This document shows, piece by piece, positions 24,929 to 33,031 of a stretch of 64,000 nucleotides of DNA; position 1 is the stretch's first letter, and each line of letters opens with the position of its first letter. The translations under genes were made by a program, and so were the position numbers. This DNA comes from JAJRXR01 sp041987545 (GTDB lineage: Bacteria; Planctomycetota; Phycisphaerae; Phycisphaerales; UBA1924). Location of the stretch: assembly GCA_041987545.1 (NCBI GenBank), contig JBHIWH010000003.1, forward strand, positions 248,001 through 312,000, given 5' to 3'. The notes beneath the pieces were generated by a model. It had not been told where the DNA came from, made no database searches, and worked only from the letters and a program-made list of their open reading frames with translations.

Positions 24929-27900
24929 GTGGGCGACGACCTGCTCAAGGGACTCAACGAGGCGCAGCGCGAGGCGGTGACGCACGAGGGCTCGCCCCTG
25001 GCGGTGCTGGCCGGCCCGGGCACGGGCAAGACCCAGGTCATCACGAGCCGCGTCGCGCACATGGTCGGCGCCCGGGGGATCGAGCCCGACCGGGTCGTCG
25101 CGCTGACGTTCACAAACAAGGCGGGCGAGGAGATGCGCGAGCGGCTCGCGGGCCTGCTCGGGCGGTCGGCCGCCGAGCGCGTGCACTGCTTCACGTTCCA
25201 CGCGTTCGGGCGGCGGCTGCTGCGGCGATTCGCCGACGTCGCGGGCCTGCCCACCGAGCCCGAGCTGACCGACTCGGCCCAGCGGCGGCGCCTGCTCCGC
25301 GAGCTGATCGAGGGCGGGGGGTTCCTGGGCGCGTCGGCGGGCGAGGGCGTGGACGCGGCGATCGACCGGGCGACACGCGTGATGCACGTGCTCGAGCACC
25401 GGGCGATCGAGCCGGGCGACGCGGCCCAGCGGGTGCGGACGCGGCTCGATCAGATCGAGGGCGACGAGGACGCGGCGGGCGAGCGGGCCGAGCTGCGGCG
25501 GTTCCTGGAGTCGGCTCGCCTGGCCGAGGCGTACGCGCGCGAGTGCGCGGCCCGTGGCTGGGTCGGGTACTCGGACATGATCCTCCGCCCGATCCGGTTG
25601 CTGGCCGAGCACGAGGGCGTGCGGGACATCTGCCTGAGCGACTACCGGCATTTCGTCGTGGACGAGTTCCAGGACGTGGACCGGGCGCAGATCGAGCTGC
25701 TCCGGGCGCTGGCGCCGCCCGAGCGGGGGCCCGACCTGTGCGTCGTGGGCGACGATGATCAGGCGATCTACTCGTTCCGAGGCGCCGACGAGATGGCGTT
25801 CGACCGCTTCGAGTCGGTCTGGGCCGGGTCGAAACGCGTGGCGCTCCGCGAGAGCTACCGGTCCGAGGAGGCTGTTCTGAACGCGGCGCACGCGGTCATC
25901 CGGCGGGCCTCGTCGCGGTTTGCGCCCGAGAAGGTCGTCGAGCGGGCCGACTCGCTGGCGGACAAAGGGCCCGCGCCGGGCGCGGGGGTCGAGGTCGTTG
26001 CGCTCGAGGAATACTCGGAGGACGGCGAGTCGATCGCGGCGATGGTGCGCACGGCCCTGGAGCGCGAGCCCGGGCGCCGGCGATCGGACCTGGCCGTCAT
26101 CGCCCGCTCGCACGGGGACCTGGAGCGGATCCGCTCGGCGTTGTCCATCGAGGGCGTGCCGGTGCGCGTCGCCCGGTCACCCAGCCCATTCGACGACGAG
26201 GGCGTGCAGGACGTCATGGCGTGGGTGGACGTGCTGCTGGATCCGGACGCGGTCTGGGCGGCCCAGCGGCTGCTGTGGCGGGCGCCGCTGTCGGTGGACC
26301 CGGCGTGCGTCGCGGGTTGGGCGCGGGCGTACCGGCGGCAACGCTCGCGTGAGGCGGCCGAGGGGCGCGATGCGCCGGCGGGCGGGTTCCTCGCCTGGCT
26401 CGGCGAGCTGGGTGAATCGGAACACGAGGCCGCGAGGCGGCGCCTGGCCGAGCTGCACGCGGGCCTGCTCGAGCTGGCGGCCCGAGCGCCCGCAGACGAG
26501 GTGCTCACGGGGATCGTCCGCGAGACGGGCGTGGCGCACGCGGAGCTGCTTGACGGGCGCGAGCGGGCGGCCCGGGTGGCGGCGCTGGTCGCGCTGCTCC
26601 GCTTCGCGCGGGCGCGGCGTGGGAGGCTCGAGGCGCCGGGCGATCTGCGCGCGTTCAGGCGGTACCTCGACGAGCTGGACGACAAGGAGCGCGACCGGGC
26701 GGCGGGGGACCCGGGCGAGGCGCTCGAGCCCGAGGGCCCCGACGGAGCCGACGAGGACGCGGTGATGCTGCTGACGGCCCACGCCTCCAAGGGGCTCGAG
26801 TTCGACACGGTCTTCCTGCCCCGCGTGATGCCGCCGCACGGGTACCCGAAGTCGGGCGGGCACGACGACGAGGCGGTCGGCGCCGCGGTCCTCGAGGCGC
26901 TGGGCGAGGAGGACGCCGCCGACCGCCGCGACGACGAGGAGCGCCGGATCTTCTACGTGGCGCTCACGCGGGCGCAGCGGCGGGTCGTCATGCTGACCAA
27001 GCTCCCCAAGAAGACAAGCTCGACGCACTTCACGCTCGAGCTGCTCGACGACGGGCTGGCGACGCGGCGGGAGTCGGCCGACGTCTACCGGGAGGCGGAC
27101 GAGGCCGGGGTCTCGTCGGTCGCGCGCGGGGCGCTGGCGAGGGAGGCGGCGCGGTACGAGGCGAGGGTCGGGCGGTCGGTGCGTCTGACCTCGGCCCGGC
27201 GGGCGGCGCGGGTGGACGCGGCCGAGGCGCTGGACGCTGCGGATCTGGCGGGCGCTCGGGCTGGAGCCGAGGCCGGCGGCGATCCCGTCGATGTTGAAGC
27301 GCTCGCGGCCCGGCTGTCGCGCGACGCGTGGCGCCTGGCCGCGATCGCGCACGTCGAGGCGACGGGCGAGGCGCCCGCGTGGGCCGACGAGCGCGGCGTG
27401 GGCGACGAGGCCCGGGCGCTGGCCGAGCAGGTCTCGGGCGGGGAGAGCGAGGGGGCTGATCGAGACGCGTCGCTGGCGCTCAAGCCGCCCCTGAGCCTGA
27501 GCTACTCGCAGATCGACGCGTACCGGCGGTGCCCGGCGTGCTACCACCTGCGGCACGTGCTGCGGCTCGAAGAGCCGCCGAGCCAGGCGTCGATGGTCGG
27601 CGACGTGATGCACAAGGCGATCGAGGGCCTCCTCCGCGAGCGGATGGAGGCCGAGGCGGAGGGGCGCGAAGGGCCGTCGATCGCGTCTCTGGGCGAGCGG
27701 GCCCGGGCCCGGGCGGTCCGGGCGATGAGCGTCCGGGGCGAGGTGGACGCGTCCGTGCTCGCGCGCGTCGCGGCGCTGGCCTCGACCGCGGGCGGGATGC
27801 TCGATGAGTCGGGCGTGCAGCCACTGGAGGTCGAGCGCGAGATCAAGTTCCCCTTCGAGCACGCGGGGCACGAGCACACGATCACGGCCAAGCTCGACCG

Positions 27901-28240
27901 GATCGACCAGCTGCCCGCGCCCGACGGGGGCACGATGCTCCGGATCGTGGACTACAAGACCGGGCAGGCGAGCAAGAAGCTGCTCGAGCCGTCCAAGAGC
28001 GACCTGCAGATGAGCGTGTACGCGATGGCGGTCCGCCACGCGTTCGGCGAGGAGGCGCGGGGCGTCGCGGAGTACTGGGTGCTGGGCACGGGCGAGCGCG
28101 GCCGGATCGGGCTCGACGAGTTGGACCTGGGCAAGGCCCGGCGCACGATGGCGGACGCCGTGGACGGCATGCTCGCGGGGGCGTTCGGCACGTCCGCCCG
28201 CGGGTGCGCGGGCCCCTGCTCGATCTTCGGCGGGGCCTGA
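24929..28240 (+). CDS. UvrD/Rep-type helicase fused to a C-terminal PD-(D/E)XK nuclease
   Basis: A 1103-residue superfamily 1A 3'-5' DNA helicase with a RecB-type nuclease domain. Helicase motifs: LNEAQREAV (Q motif), Walker A AGPGTGKT (about 28-35), TFTNKAGEEM, motif II DEFQD (245-249), motif III GDDDQAIYSFRGA, TAHASKGLEF, and motif VI FYVALTRAQRRV. The C-terminal domain starts near 855 with LSYSQIDAYRRCP, has GDVMHKAIE, and the catalytic DYKTG with Asp1008 and Lys1010. A Cys pair before the domain (RRCPAC) and a CAGPC pair at the very end could hold an iron-sulfur cluster, as in AddB and related nucleases. This arrangement recalls AdnA/AdnB and AddA, so a role in double-strand break end processing or repair is likely. 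It starts nine bases after rsmD. Confidence 0.93.
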   Translation: MGDDLLKGLNEAQREAVTHEGSPLAVLAGPGTGKTQVITSRVAHMVGARGIEPDRVVALTFTNKAGEEMRERLAGLLGRSAAERVHCFTFHAFGRRLLRRFADVAGLPTEPELTDSAQRRRLLRELIEGGGFLGASAGEGVDAAIDRATRVMHVLEHRAIEPGDAAQRVRTRLDQIEGDEDAAGERAELRRFLESARLAEAYARECAARGWVGYSDMILRPIRLLAEHEGVRDICLSDYRHFVVDEFQDVDRAQIELLRALAPPERGPDLCVVGDDDQAIYSFRGADEMAFDRFESVWAGSKRVALRESYRSEEAVLNAAHAVIRRASSRFAPEKVVERADSLADKGPAPGAGVEVVALEEYSEDGESIAAMVRTALEREPGRRRSDLAVIARSHGDLERIRSALSIEGVPVRVARSPSPFDDEGVQDVMAWVDVLLDPDAVWAAQRLLWRAPLSVDPACVAGWARAYRRQRSREAAEGRDAPAGGFLAWLGELGESEHEAARRRLAELHAGLLELAARAPADEVLTGIVRETGVAHAELLDGRERAARVAALVALLRFARARRGRLEAPGDLRAFRRYLDELDDKERDRAAGDPGEALEPEGPDGADEDAVMLLTAHASKGLEFDTVFLPRVMPPHGYPKSGGHDDEAVGAAVLEALGEEDAADRRDDEERRIFYVALTRAQRRVVMLTKLPKKTSSTHFTLELLDDGLATRRESADVYREADEAGVSSVARGALAREAARYEARVGRSVRLTSARRAARVDAAEALDAADLAGARAGAEAGGDPVDVEALAARLSRDAWRLAAIAHVEATGEAPAWADERGVGDEARALAEQVSGGESEGADRDASLALKPPLSLSYSQIDAYRRCPACYHLRHVLRLEEPPSQASMVGDVMHKAIEGLLRERMEAEAEGREGPSIASLGERARARAVRAMSVRGEVDASVLARVAALASTAGGMLDESGVQPLEVEREIKFPFEHAGHEHTITAKLDRIDQLPAPDGGTMLRIVDYKTGQASKKLLEPSKSDLQMSVYAMAVRHAFGEEARGVAEYWVLGTGERGRIGLDELDLGKARRTMADAVDGMLAGAFGTSARGCAGPCSIFGGA

Positions 28241-28344
28241 CCTGTGGGCCGCCCGCCGAGCGGCCGCCGCAACCCGGGCGCGGCCCGGTGGTAGGCTCAA
28301 GACGGGCCGGTCTTCTCTCGGCCCGGCTCCCACTCGGAGACGCG

Positions 28345-31182
28345 ATGCGTGGACTTCGGGCGATCATCTGGGTGGTCTGCCTCGGCGTGCTGACGCCCTC
28401 GGGCGCGGCGCTGGCCCAGGAGGTGGACCCGACGCTCGCGCCCCTCGACGACGCGGCGCCCCTGCCCGTGGATTCGCGGCTGGAGGCGCGGACGCTGGAC
28501 AACGGCCTCCGCGTACTCGCGCTCTCGCACCCCTCGCCCCCGGGGCGGGTGCTCGTGTGGGTCCGCGTTGGCGTCGGCTCCTTGGACGAGCGGGCGGACG
28601 AGCTGGGCTACGCGCGGCTCGCGCAGGAGACGTCGCTGGCCGGCGTGCGGGGCGGGGAGTGGCAGGCGGCGCTCGACCGCCTGGCCCGGCGGGGGCTGGA
28701 CCCGGGCGAGGCGTTCGGCGGGCAGACACGCCGGGATCAGACGCTCTTCTGGATCGCGCTGCCCGAGCCGGGCGACGAGGCGCTCAACGAGGGGCTCTGG
28801 CTGCTGAAGCGCGTGGTGTTCGACGCGTCGCTGGGGCCGGCCGAGGCGGGGCGGGCGCGCGACCTGGCGCTGGCGTCGCTGCGGGCGGCGGGGGGCGCCG
28901 AGGCGCGGGCGCGGACGCAGTGGCTGCCCGAGCTGACGGGCGACTCGCTGATCGGCACGCGCCCGGCGATGGGCGACGAGCGTTCGCTGCTGGGCGCGGG
29001 CGAGGCGGGCGTGCTGGCGTTCCGGTCCGCGTGGTACACGCCGAGCAACACGACGGTGATGATCGTCGGGGACATCGACGCCCGGGCGGCCGCGGACCGC
29101 GTCGAGAAGTGGTTCGGCGCGCAGGCGGCGCGGGGGACGCCGGCCCGGCAGGACCGGGGGATCGGGACGCCCGACACGCGCCGCGTCGCGCTCGGCTCGG
29201 ACGAGGAGCTGGGCGGGTCGCAGCTGGCGATCGTCTGCATCCAGCCGCCGGCGGGCACGGTCCGGACGTACGCCGACTTCCGGCGCTTCGTGCTGGCGCA
29301 GACGGCGATCCGGGCCCTGGACGCGCGTGTCAACGCCGCGATCGCGGAGGGGCGCCTGGACGCGATCGACCAGGGCGTGTACGTCGCGGACATCTACGGC
29401 TCGGTCCGGATCTCGCAGCTCGCCGTCGATGCGCCGGCCGACGGGTGGCGGCGGACGCTGGCGCAGCTGTGCGGCGAGCTTCAGCGCGTGCGCGAGCACG
29501 GCTTCACGCGTGCCGAGACCGAGGAGGCGATCGCCCGGACGCTCACGCGGCTCGAGGACTACGCCGAGGTCGAGCGGTCCCTGCCCGCGGGCGAGGTCAT
29601 GGGCTGGCTGAACTACAACGACGCGGCGGGCCACGTCTGGATGTCGCTGGGGGCGGAGCTGGAGCTGGCCCGGCGGGTGCTCGTGGGCGTGGAGGCCTCC
29701 GAGCTGACGCGCGAGATCCGCGGGCTGTTCCCCCAGGGCGCCGAGTCGGTGCTCGTCTCCGCGCCGGAGGAGGGGGCCGACCGCGACCGCGTGCTGGCGA
29801 TCGCGTCCGGGGCGCTGGACGGACCGACCGAGGCGCCGACCGAGCCGGCGCCGACGCGGGGCCTCGTGGCCCGCGCGCCCGACGGGGGCGCGGTCGTCGA
29901 GCTGAGCGCGCACCCGCCCACGGGCGTCTGGTCCGCGTGGCTGAGCAACAACGTCCGCGTGCACCACCGGGCGGCGCCGGGGTCGGAGGGAAGGGTGGTC
30001 GTCCGCGCCACGATCGGCGGGAACACCCCGGCGGTCCCGGCGGCCGGGGCGGCCGAGGGCGAGAGCAGCCTGCTCGCCGACGCCTGCGCCCAGGCCTGGG
30101 CGCGGCCCGCGGTCGCGGGGCTTTCGTCGGTACAAGTGCGGCGTCTGCTCGCCGGCACTCGCGTGACCGTCGACGCCCGGGCCGACGGCGGGGTGCTCAC
30201 GCTCGAGATCGACGCGTCGCCCGGGGACCTCGTCTCGGCGTTCGAGCTCGCCCACAGGCTCCTGCGGGACCCCGTCCTGGACGGACCGGCGCTCGAACGC
30301 TGGCGCCGCGAGCGGCTGGCGGCGCTGCGCCGGTCGGGCCACGACCCGGTCGAGCGGATCGAGGACGGGCTCGAGTCACTGGTCGAGGGCCGGGGCGACT
30401 TCCGCGGCGTCGATGAGCGGGCGGCGGAGATCAGCGGGGTGACGCTGGACGACGCCTCGGCGTGGCTGCGGGAGCTGGTCGCGGACGCGCCCCTCGAGGT
30501 CGCGGTCGTCGGCGATGTGTCGCGGACCGACGCGCTCGAGCTGGGCGAGCGGTACCTCGGCTCGCTCCCGGAGCGCGAGCGCGTGGCGCCGCCGGCCCCG
30601 GGGCAGACGCGGGGCGCCAGGATCTCCCGGGTCGAGCGGCTCCAGACGCAGACGAGGATCGCCGGCGTGATGACGGCGCTGACACCCCGGGCGGGCGCCG
30701 ACACGCCCGACGGGCTGATGCTCGCGGTCGCCGCCCGTGTGCTGCAGGCGCGGCTCAGTTCCGAGCTCCGCGATCAGCGCCGTCTGGTCTCGGACGTGAC
30801 GTGCGGCGTGCGCGCCGCTCGGGGCGGCGGGGCGGGCTCCGTCCTGTTCGTCAAGACGGCCTGCGAGCCGGGGCAGAGCGAGCTGGTTTCGGCGCTGGTC
30901 GGCGGGGCGATCGAGTCGCTGGCGCGTCGACCCGCGGGCGAGGACGAGGTCGCGGCCGCGGCGAGTCAGGTCGCCGGCGAGCGGCGCGACGCACTGGCAA
31001 CCCCGGAGCACTGGGCGCTGCGGCTGTCGTCGCTGGACCGGCGCGGCGGCTCGATCGACGACATCGTCGGCGCCGACGGGGTGCTGGACGCCTGCACGCC
31101 GCAAGACGTCCGCGACGCGATGGCGCGGTGCGTGGATTCGGCGTTGTGGCTGTCGGTCCTGACCAGGCCCACGGACGAGTGA
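28345..31182 (+). CDS. M16-family (insulinase-like) protein lacking the zinc motif
   Basis: A 945-residue exported protein (signal peptide 1-24, cleavage after ALAQ). It has two or more M16-type half domains: the first begins with ARTLDNGLRVLALSHPSPPG and GVGSLDER, the second near 520 with STAWLSNNVRVHH-like sequence. Active members carry HxxEH in the first half; here the equivalent place reads RLAQE (91-95), so both His and the Glu are lost and the protein is probably not a zinc peptidase. The rest, including TPSNTTVMIVGDIDARAA, is well kept. Planctomycetes and Bacteroidetes often have paired active/inactive M16 proteins, so it may work with an active partner encoded elsewhere. GGAG at 28336-28339 supports ATG 28345. 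Its end is eight bases from convergent atpG. Confidence 0.9.
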   Translation: MRGLRAIIWVVCLGVLTPSGAALAQEVDPTLAPLDDAAPLPVDSRLEARTLDNGLRVLALSHPSPPGRVLVWVRVGVGSLDERADELGYARLAQETSLAGVRGGEWQAALDRLARRGLDPGEAFGGQTRRDQTLFWIALPEPGDEALNEGLWLLKRVVFDASLGPAEAGRARDLALASLRAAGGAEARARTQWLPELTGDSLIGTRPAMGDERSLLGAGEAGVLAFRSAWYTPSNTTVMIVGDIDARAAADRVEKWFGAQAARGTPARQDRGIGTPDTRRVALGSDEELGGSQLAIVCIQPPAGTVRTYADFRRFVLAQTAIRALDARVNAAIAEGRLDAIDQGVYVADIYGSVRISQLAVDAPADGWRRTLAQLCGELQRVREHGFTRAETEEAIARTLTRLEDYAEVERSLPAGEVMGWLNYNDAAGHVWMSLGAELELARRVLVGVEASELTREIRGLFPQGAESVLVSAPEEGADRDRVLAIASGALDGPTEAPTEPAPTRGLVARAPDGGAVVELSAHPPTGVWSAWLSNNVRVHHRAAPGSEGRVVVRATIGGNTPAVPAAGAAEGESSLLADACAQAWARPAVAGLSSVQVRRLLAGTRVTVDARADGGVLTLEIDASPGDLVSAFELAHRLLRDPVLDGPALERWRRERLAALRRSGHDPVERIEDGLESLVEGRGDFRGVDERAAEISGVTLDDASAWLRELVADAPLEVAVVGDVSRTDALELGERYLGSLPERERVAPPAPGQTRGARISRVERLQTQTRIAGVMTALTPRAGADTPDGLMLAVAARVLQARLSSELRDQRRLVSDVTCGVRAARGGGAGSVLFVKTACEPGQSELVSALVGGAIESLARRPAGEDEVAAAASQVAGERRDALATPEHWALRLSSLDRRGGSIDDIVGADGVLDACTPQDVRDAMARCVDSALWLSVLTRPTDE

Positions 31183-31189
31183 GCCCGGA

Positions 31190-32071
31190 TCACTCCAGGG
31201 CGGCGGCGCCCGAGATGATCTCGGTCAACTCCGTCGTGATCTGCGACTGGCGGGCGCGGTTGTACTTCCGCTTCAGGGCGTGGCCCATCTTGCCCGCGTT
31301 GTCGGTCGCGGCCTTCATCGCGACCATCCGCGCCACGTGCTCCGAGACGACCGCGTCGTTGAAGCACTGGAACAGCTGGGCCTTGACGGCCGCCGGGAGC
31401 AGGTGGTCGAGCAGCTCGCCCGCGTCGGGGCTGAACTCGTACAGGGGCTTCATGCCCCCGACGGCCTCACCCGCGTCGTCGCCGCCCTCGGGGCGGGAGA
31501 AGGGCAAGAGCTGGAGCACCTCGGGCGTCTGGCGCCCGGGGGAGTGGAACTTCATGTACACGACGCGGACGGCGCTGACCTCGCCCGAGATGAACCGCTC
31601 GACGTAGTCGCCGGCGAGACGCTCGACGTCCTCGAAGCGGGGGTTGTCGCCGAACTGCGTGTGGTGGGCGGCGATCTCGAAGCGGTTGAACTTCAGGACG
31701 CTGGCGCCCTTCTTGCCGACCGCCTCGACCCGTCCCTGCATCGCCTTGGGCTCGCCCCTGAGGTGGCGCATCGCCTCGCGGGAGATCGACGAGTTGTACG
31801 GGCCGCAGAGCCCTCGGTCGGACGTGATGACGAGCGTCAGCTCGGGCGCGTCGCCCTGGGGCTCGCCCAGCAGCGGGTGGTCCACGCCCTCGGCGGCCTC
31901 GCCGAGCTGGGCGACCAGGTCGAACAGGGCGTTGGTGTAGGGCTTGGTGTCGGTCGCGGCGGCCTGGGCCTTGGCGAACTTGCTCGTCGCGATCATCTGC
32001 ATCGTGCGCGTGATGCGCTTGATGTTCCCGACCGCCTTCATCCGCTTCTTGATCTCGCGAGACTTGCCCAT
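31190..32071 (-). CDS. atpG: F-type ATP synthase gamma subunit
   Basis: A 293-residue central rotor subunit of F1, connecting catalytic alpha3beta3 to the membrane ring. The N-terminal helix MGKSREIKKRMKAVGNIKRI and TRTMQMIATSKF, the middle ITSDRGLCGPYNSSI, and the C-terminal AMKAATDNAGKM and YNRARQSQITTELTEIISGA are diagnostic. Length is normal. No other ATP synthase subunit is present in this window: upstream on the same strand is an MBL hydrolase and downstream a convergent M16-like gene, so the gene stands apart from the usual atpBEFHAGDC operon. Either it is the cell's only gamma gene, separated from the operon, or a second copy. Confidence 0.96.
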   Translation of the reverse strand: MGKSREIKKRMKAVGNIKRITRTMQMIATSKFAKAQAAATDTKPYTNALFDLVAQLGEAAEGVDHPLLGEPQGDAPELTLVITSDRGLCGPYNSSISREAMRHLRGEPKAMQGRVEAVGKKGASVLKFNRFEIAAHHTQFGDNPRFEDVERLAGDYVERFISGEVSAVRVVYMKFHSPGRQTPEVLQLLPFSRPEGGDDAGEAVGGMKPLYEFSPDAGELLDHLLPAAVKAQLFQCFNDAVVSEHVARMVAMKAATDNAGKMGHALKRKYNRARQSQITTELTEIISGAAALE

Positions 32072-32138
32072 AGGGCGGGATCGTAGGCCCGCCGCCCTCC
32101 GATCGGCCCGGGCCCGAATCCCCCCTGGCCGGGCCCGA

Positions 32139-32963
32139 TCAGCCCCCCAGCACCAGCCCGTCGTGGGCAAGGGCGACCCCCTCGGGCAGCTGCGCGTTGG
32201 TCGGGCCGTGGGCCAGGTCGTGGCTCATGTGCACGAGCCAGGTCCTATCCGCCCCGACCCGGTCGGCGACCGAGAGGGCCTGGTCGAGGGTCAGGTGCGT
32301 GGGATGCCGCCGCCGGCGCAGGGCGTCGAGCACGAGGGTGCGCGTCCCCTCCAGCACACCCCAGGCCTCGGGCGGGAACGCGGACACGTCCGTGCAGTAG
32401 GCCAAGGGGAAGACGCCGCCCGGGTCGGTCACGGCCGGGCTCGCGGGCTCGAGGCGGAAGCCCAGGATCGGCAGCCGCCCGTGCAGCAGGCGGAAGGGCG
32501 TGATCTTCAGGCCGTGCAACTCGATCGCGCTGCCCGGCTCGAGGCGGTTGGCGACGAGCGTCGCGACGAACGAGTCCTGGACGTTGGCGTCCCGGTCGAA
32601 GATGTGCTTGTAGACACGCCGCAGGTGATCGAGGGTGTGGTCCTCGGCGTAGATGTGTACCGGGGCGTTCATCGTGACGTTGAAGCGGCGGACCTCGTCG
32701 AGGCCGAACGTGTGATCGACGTGGTTGTGCGTGAAGAGGATGCCGTCGAGCCGGTCGAGCCCGGCGCGGAGGACCTGCTGGCGCAGGTCGGGCCCGGCGT
32801 CGAGCAGGACCGCCCGGTCCTGGCCCCGGGCATCGGTGAATCGGACGAGGGCGCTCGTGCGGAGGCGGGTGTCCCTCGGGTCGTCGGACGTGCAGACATC
32901 GCAGGCGCACCCGATGGTGGGGACGCCCGCGCTGGTGCCGGTGCCGAGGAACTCGAAGCGCAC
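32139..32963 (-). CDS. MBL-fold metallo-hydrolase, PhnP-like
   Basis: A 274-residue cytoplasmic hydrolase of the metallo-beta-lactamase fold. The start MRFEFLGTGTSAGVPTIGC and the Cys residues at 19, 21 and 24 match PhnP-type phosphodiesterases, which carry an extra zinc site there. The metal motif is THNHVDH (His79, His81, Asp83, His84), with further ligands in YCTDVS and in the terminal HMSHDL. PhnP hydrolyses cyclic ribose phosphate in phosphonate breakdown, but other members act on cyclic or other phosphodiesters, and no phn genes are nearby. The GTG start at 32963 is set by the family N-terminus; it has no Shine-Dalgarno, because the terminator hairpin of the previous gene abuts it. atpG follows 67 bases later. 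Confidence 0.9.
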   Translation of the reverse strand: MRFEFLGTGTSAGVPTIGCACDVCTSDDPRDTRLRTSALVRFTDARGQDRAVLLDAGPDLRQQVLRAGLDRLDGILFTHNHVDHTFGLDEVRRFNVTMNAPVHIYAEDHTLDHLRRVYKHIFDRDANVQDSFVATLVANRLEPGSAIELHGLKITPFRLLHGRLPILGFRLEPASPAVTDPGGVFPLAYCTDVSAFPPEAWGVLEGTRTLVLDALRRRRHPTHLTLDQALSVADRVGADRTWLVHMSHDLAHGPTNAQLPEGVALAHDGLVLGG

Positions 32964-32964
32964 G

Positions 32965-32997
32965 AAAAAGGCTAGGCCGGGGCGGTCCGGCCTAGCC
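32965..32997 (-). terminator. Intrinsic terminator of the secreted protease gene
   Basis: A perfect 11-base inverted repeat (GGCTAGGCCGG at 32970-32980, CCGGCCTAGCC at 32987-32997), followed on the minus strand by TTTTT (32969-32965). It lies 34 bases after the stop codon of the protease gene and ends one base before the GTG start of the MBL gene. Confidence 0.85.
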
Positions 32998-33031
32998 CAT
33001 GGGGATCACGCGTGGGCCCGGGGCGTCCCGC

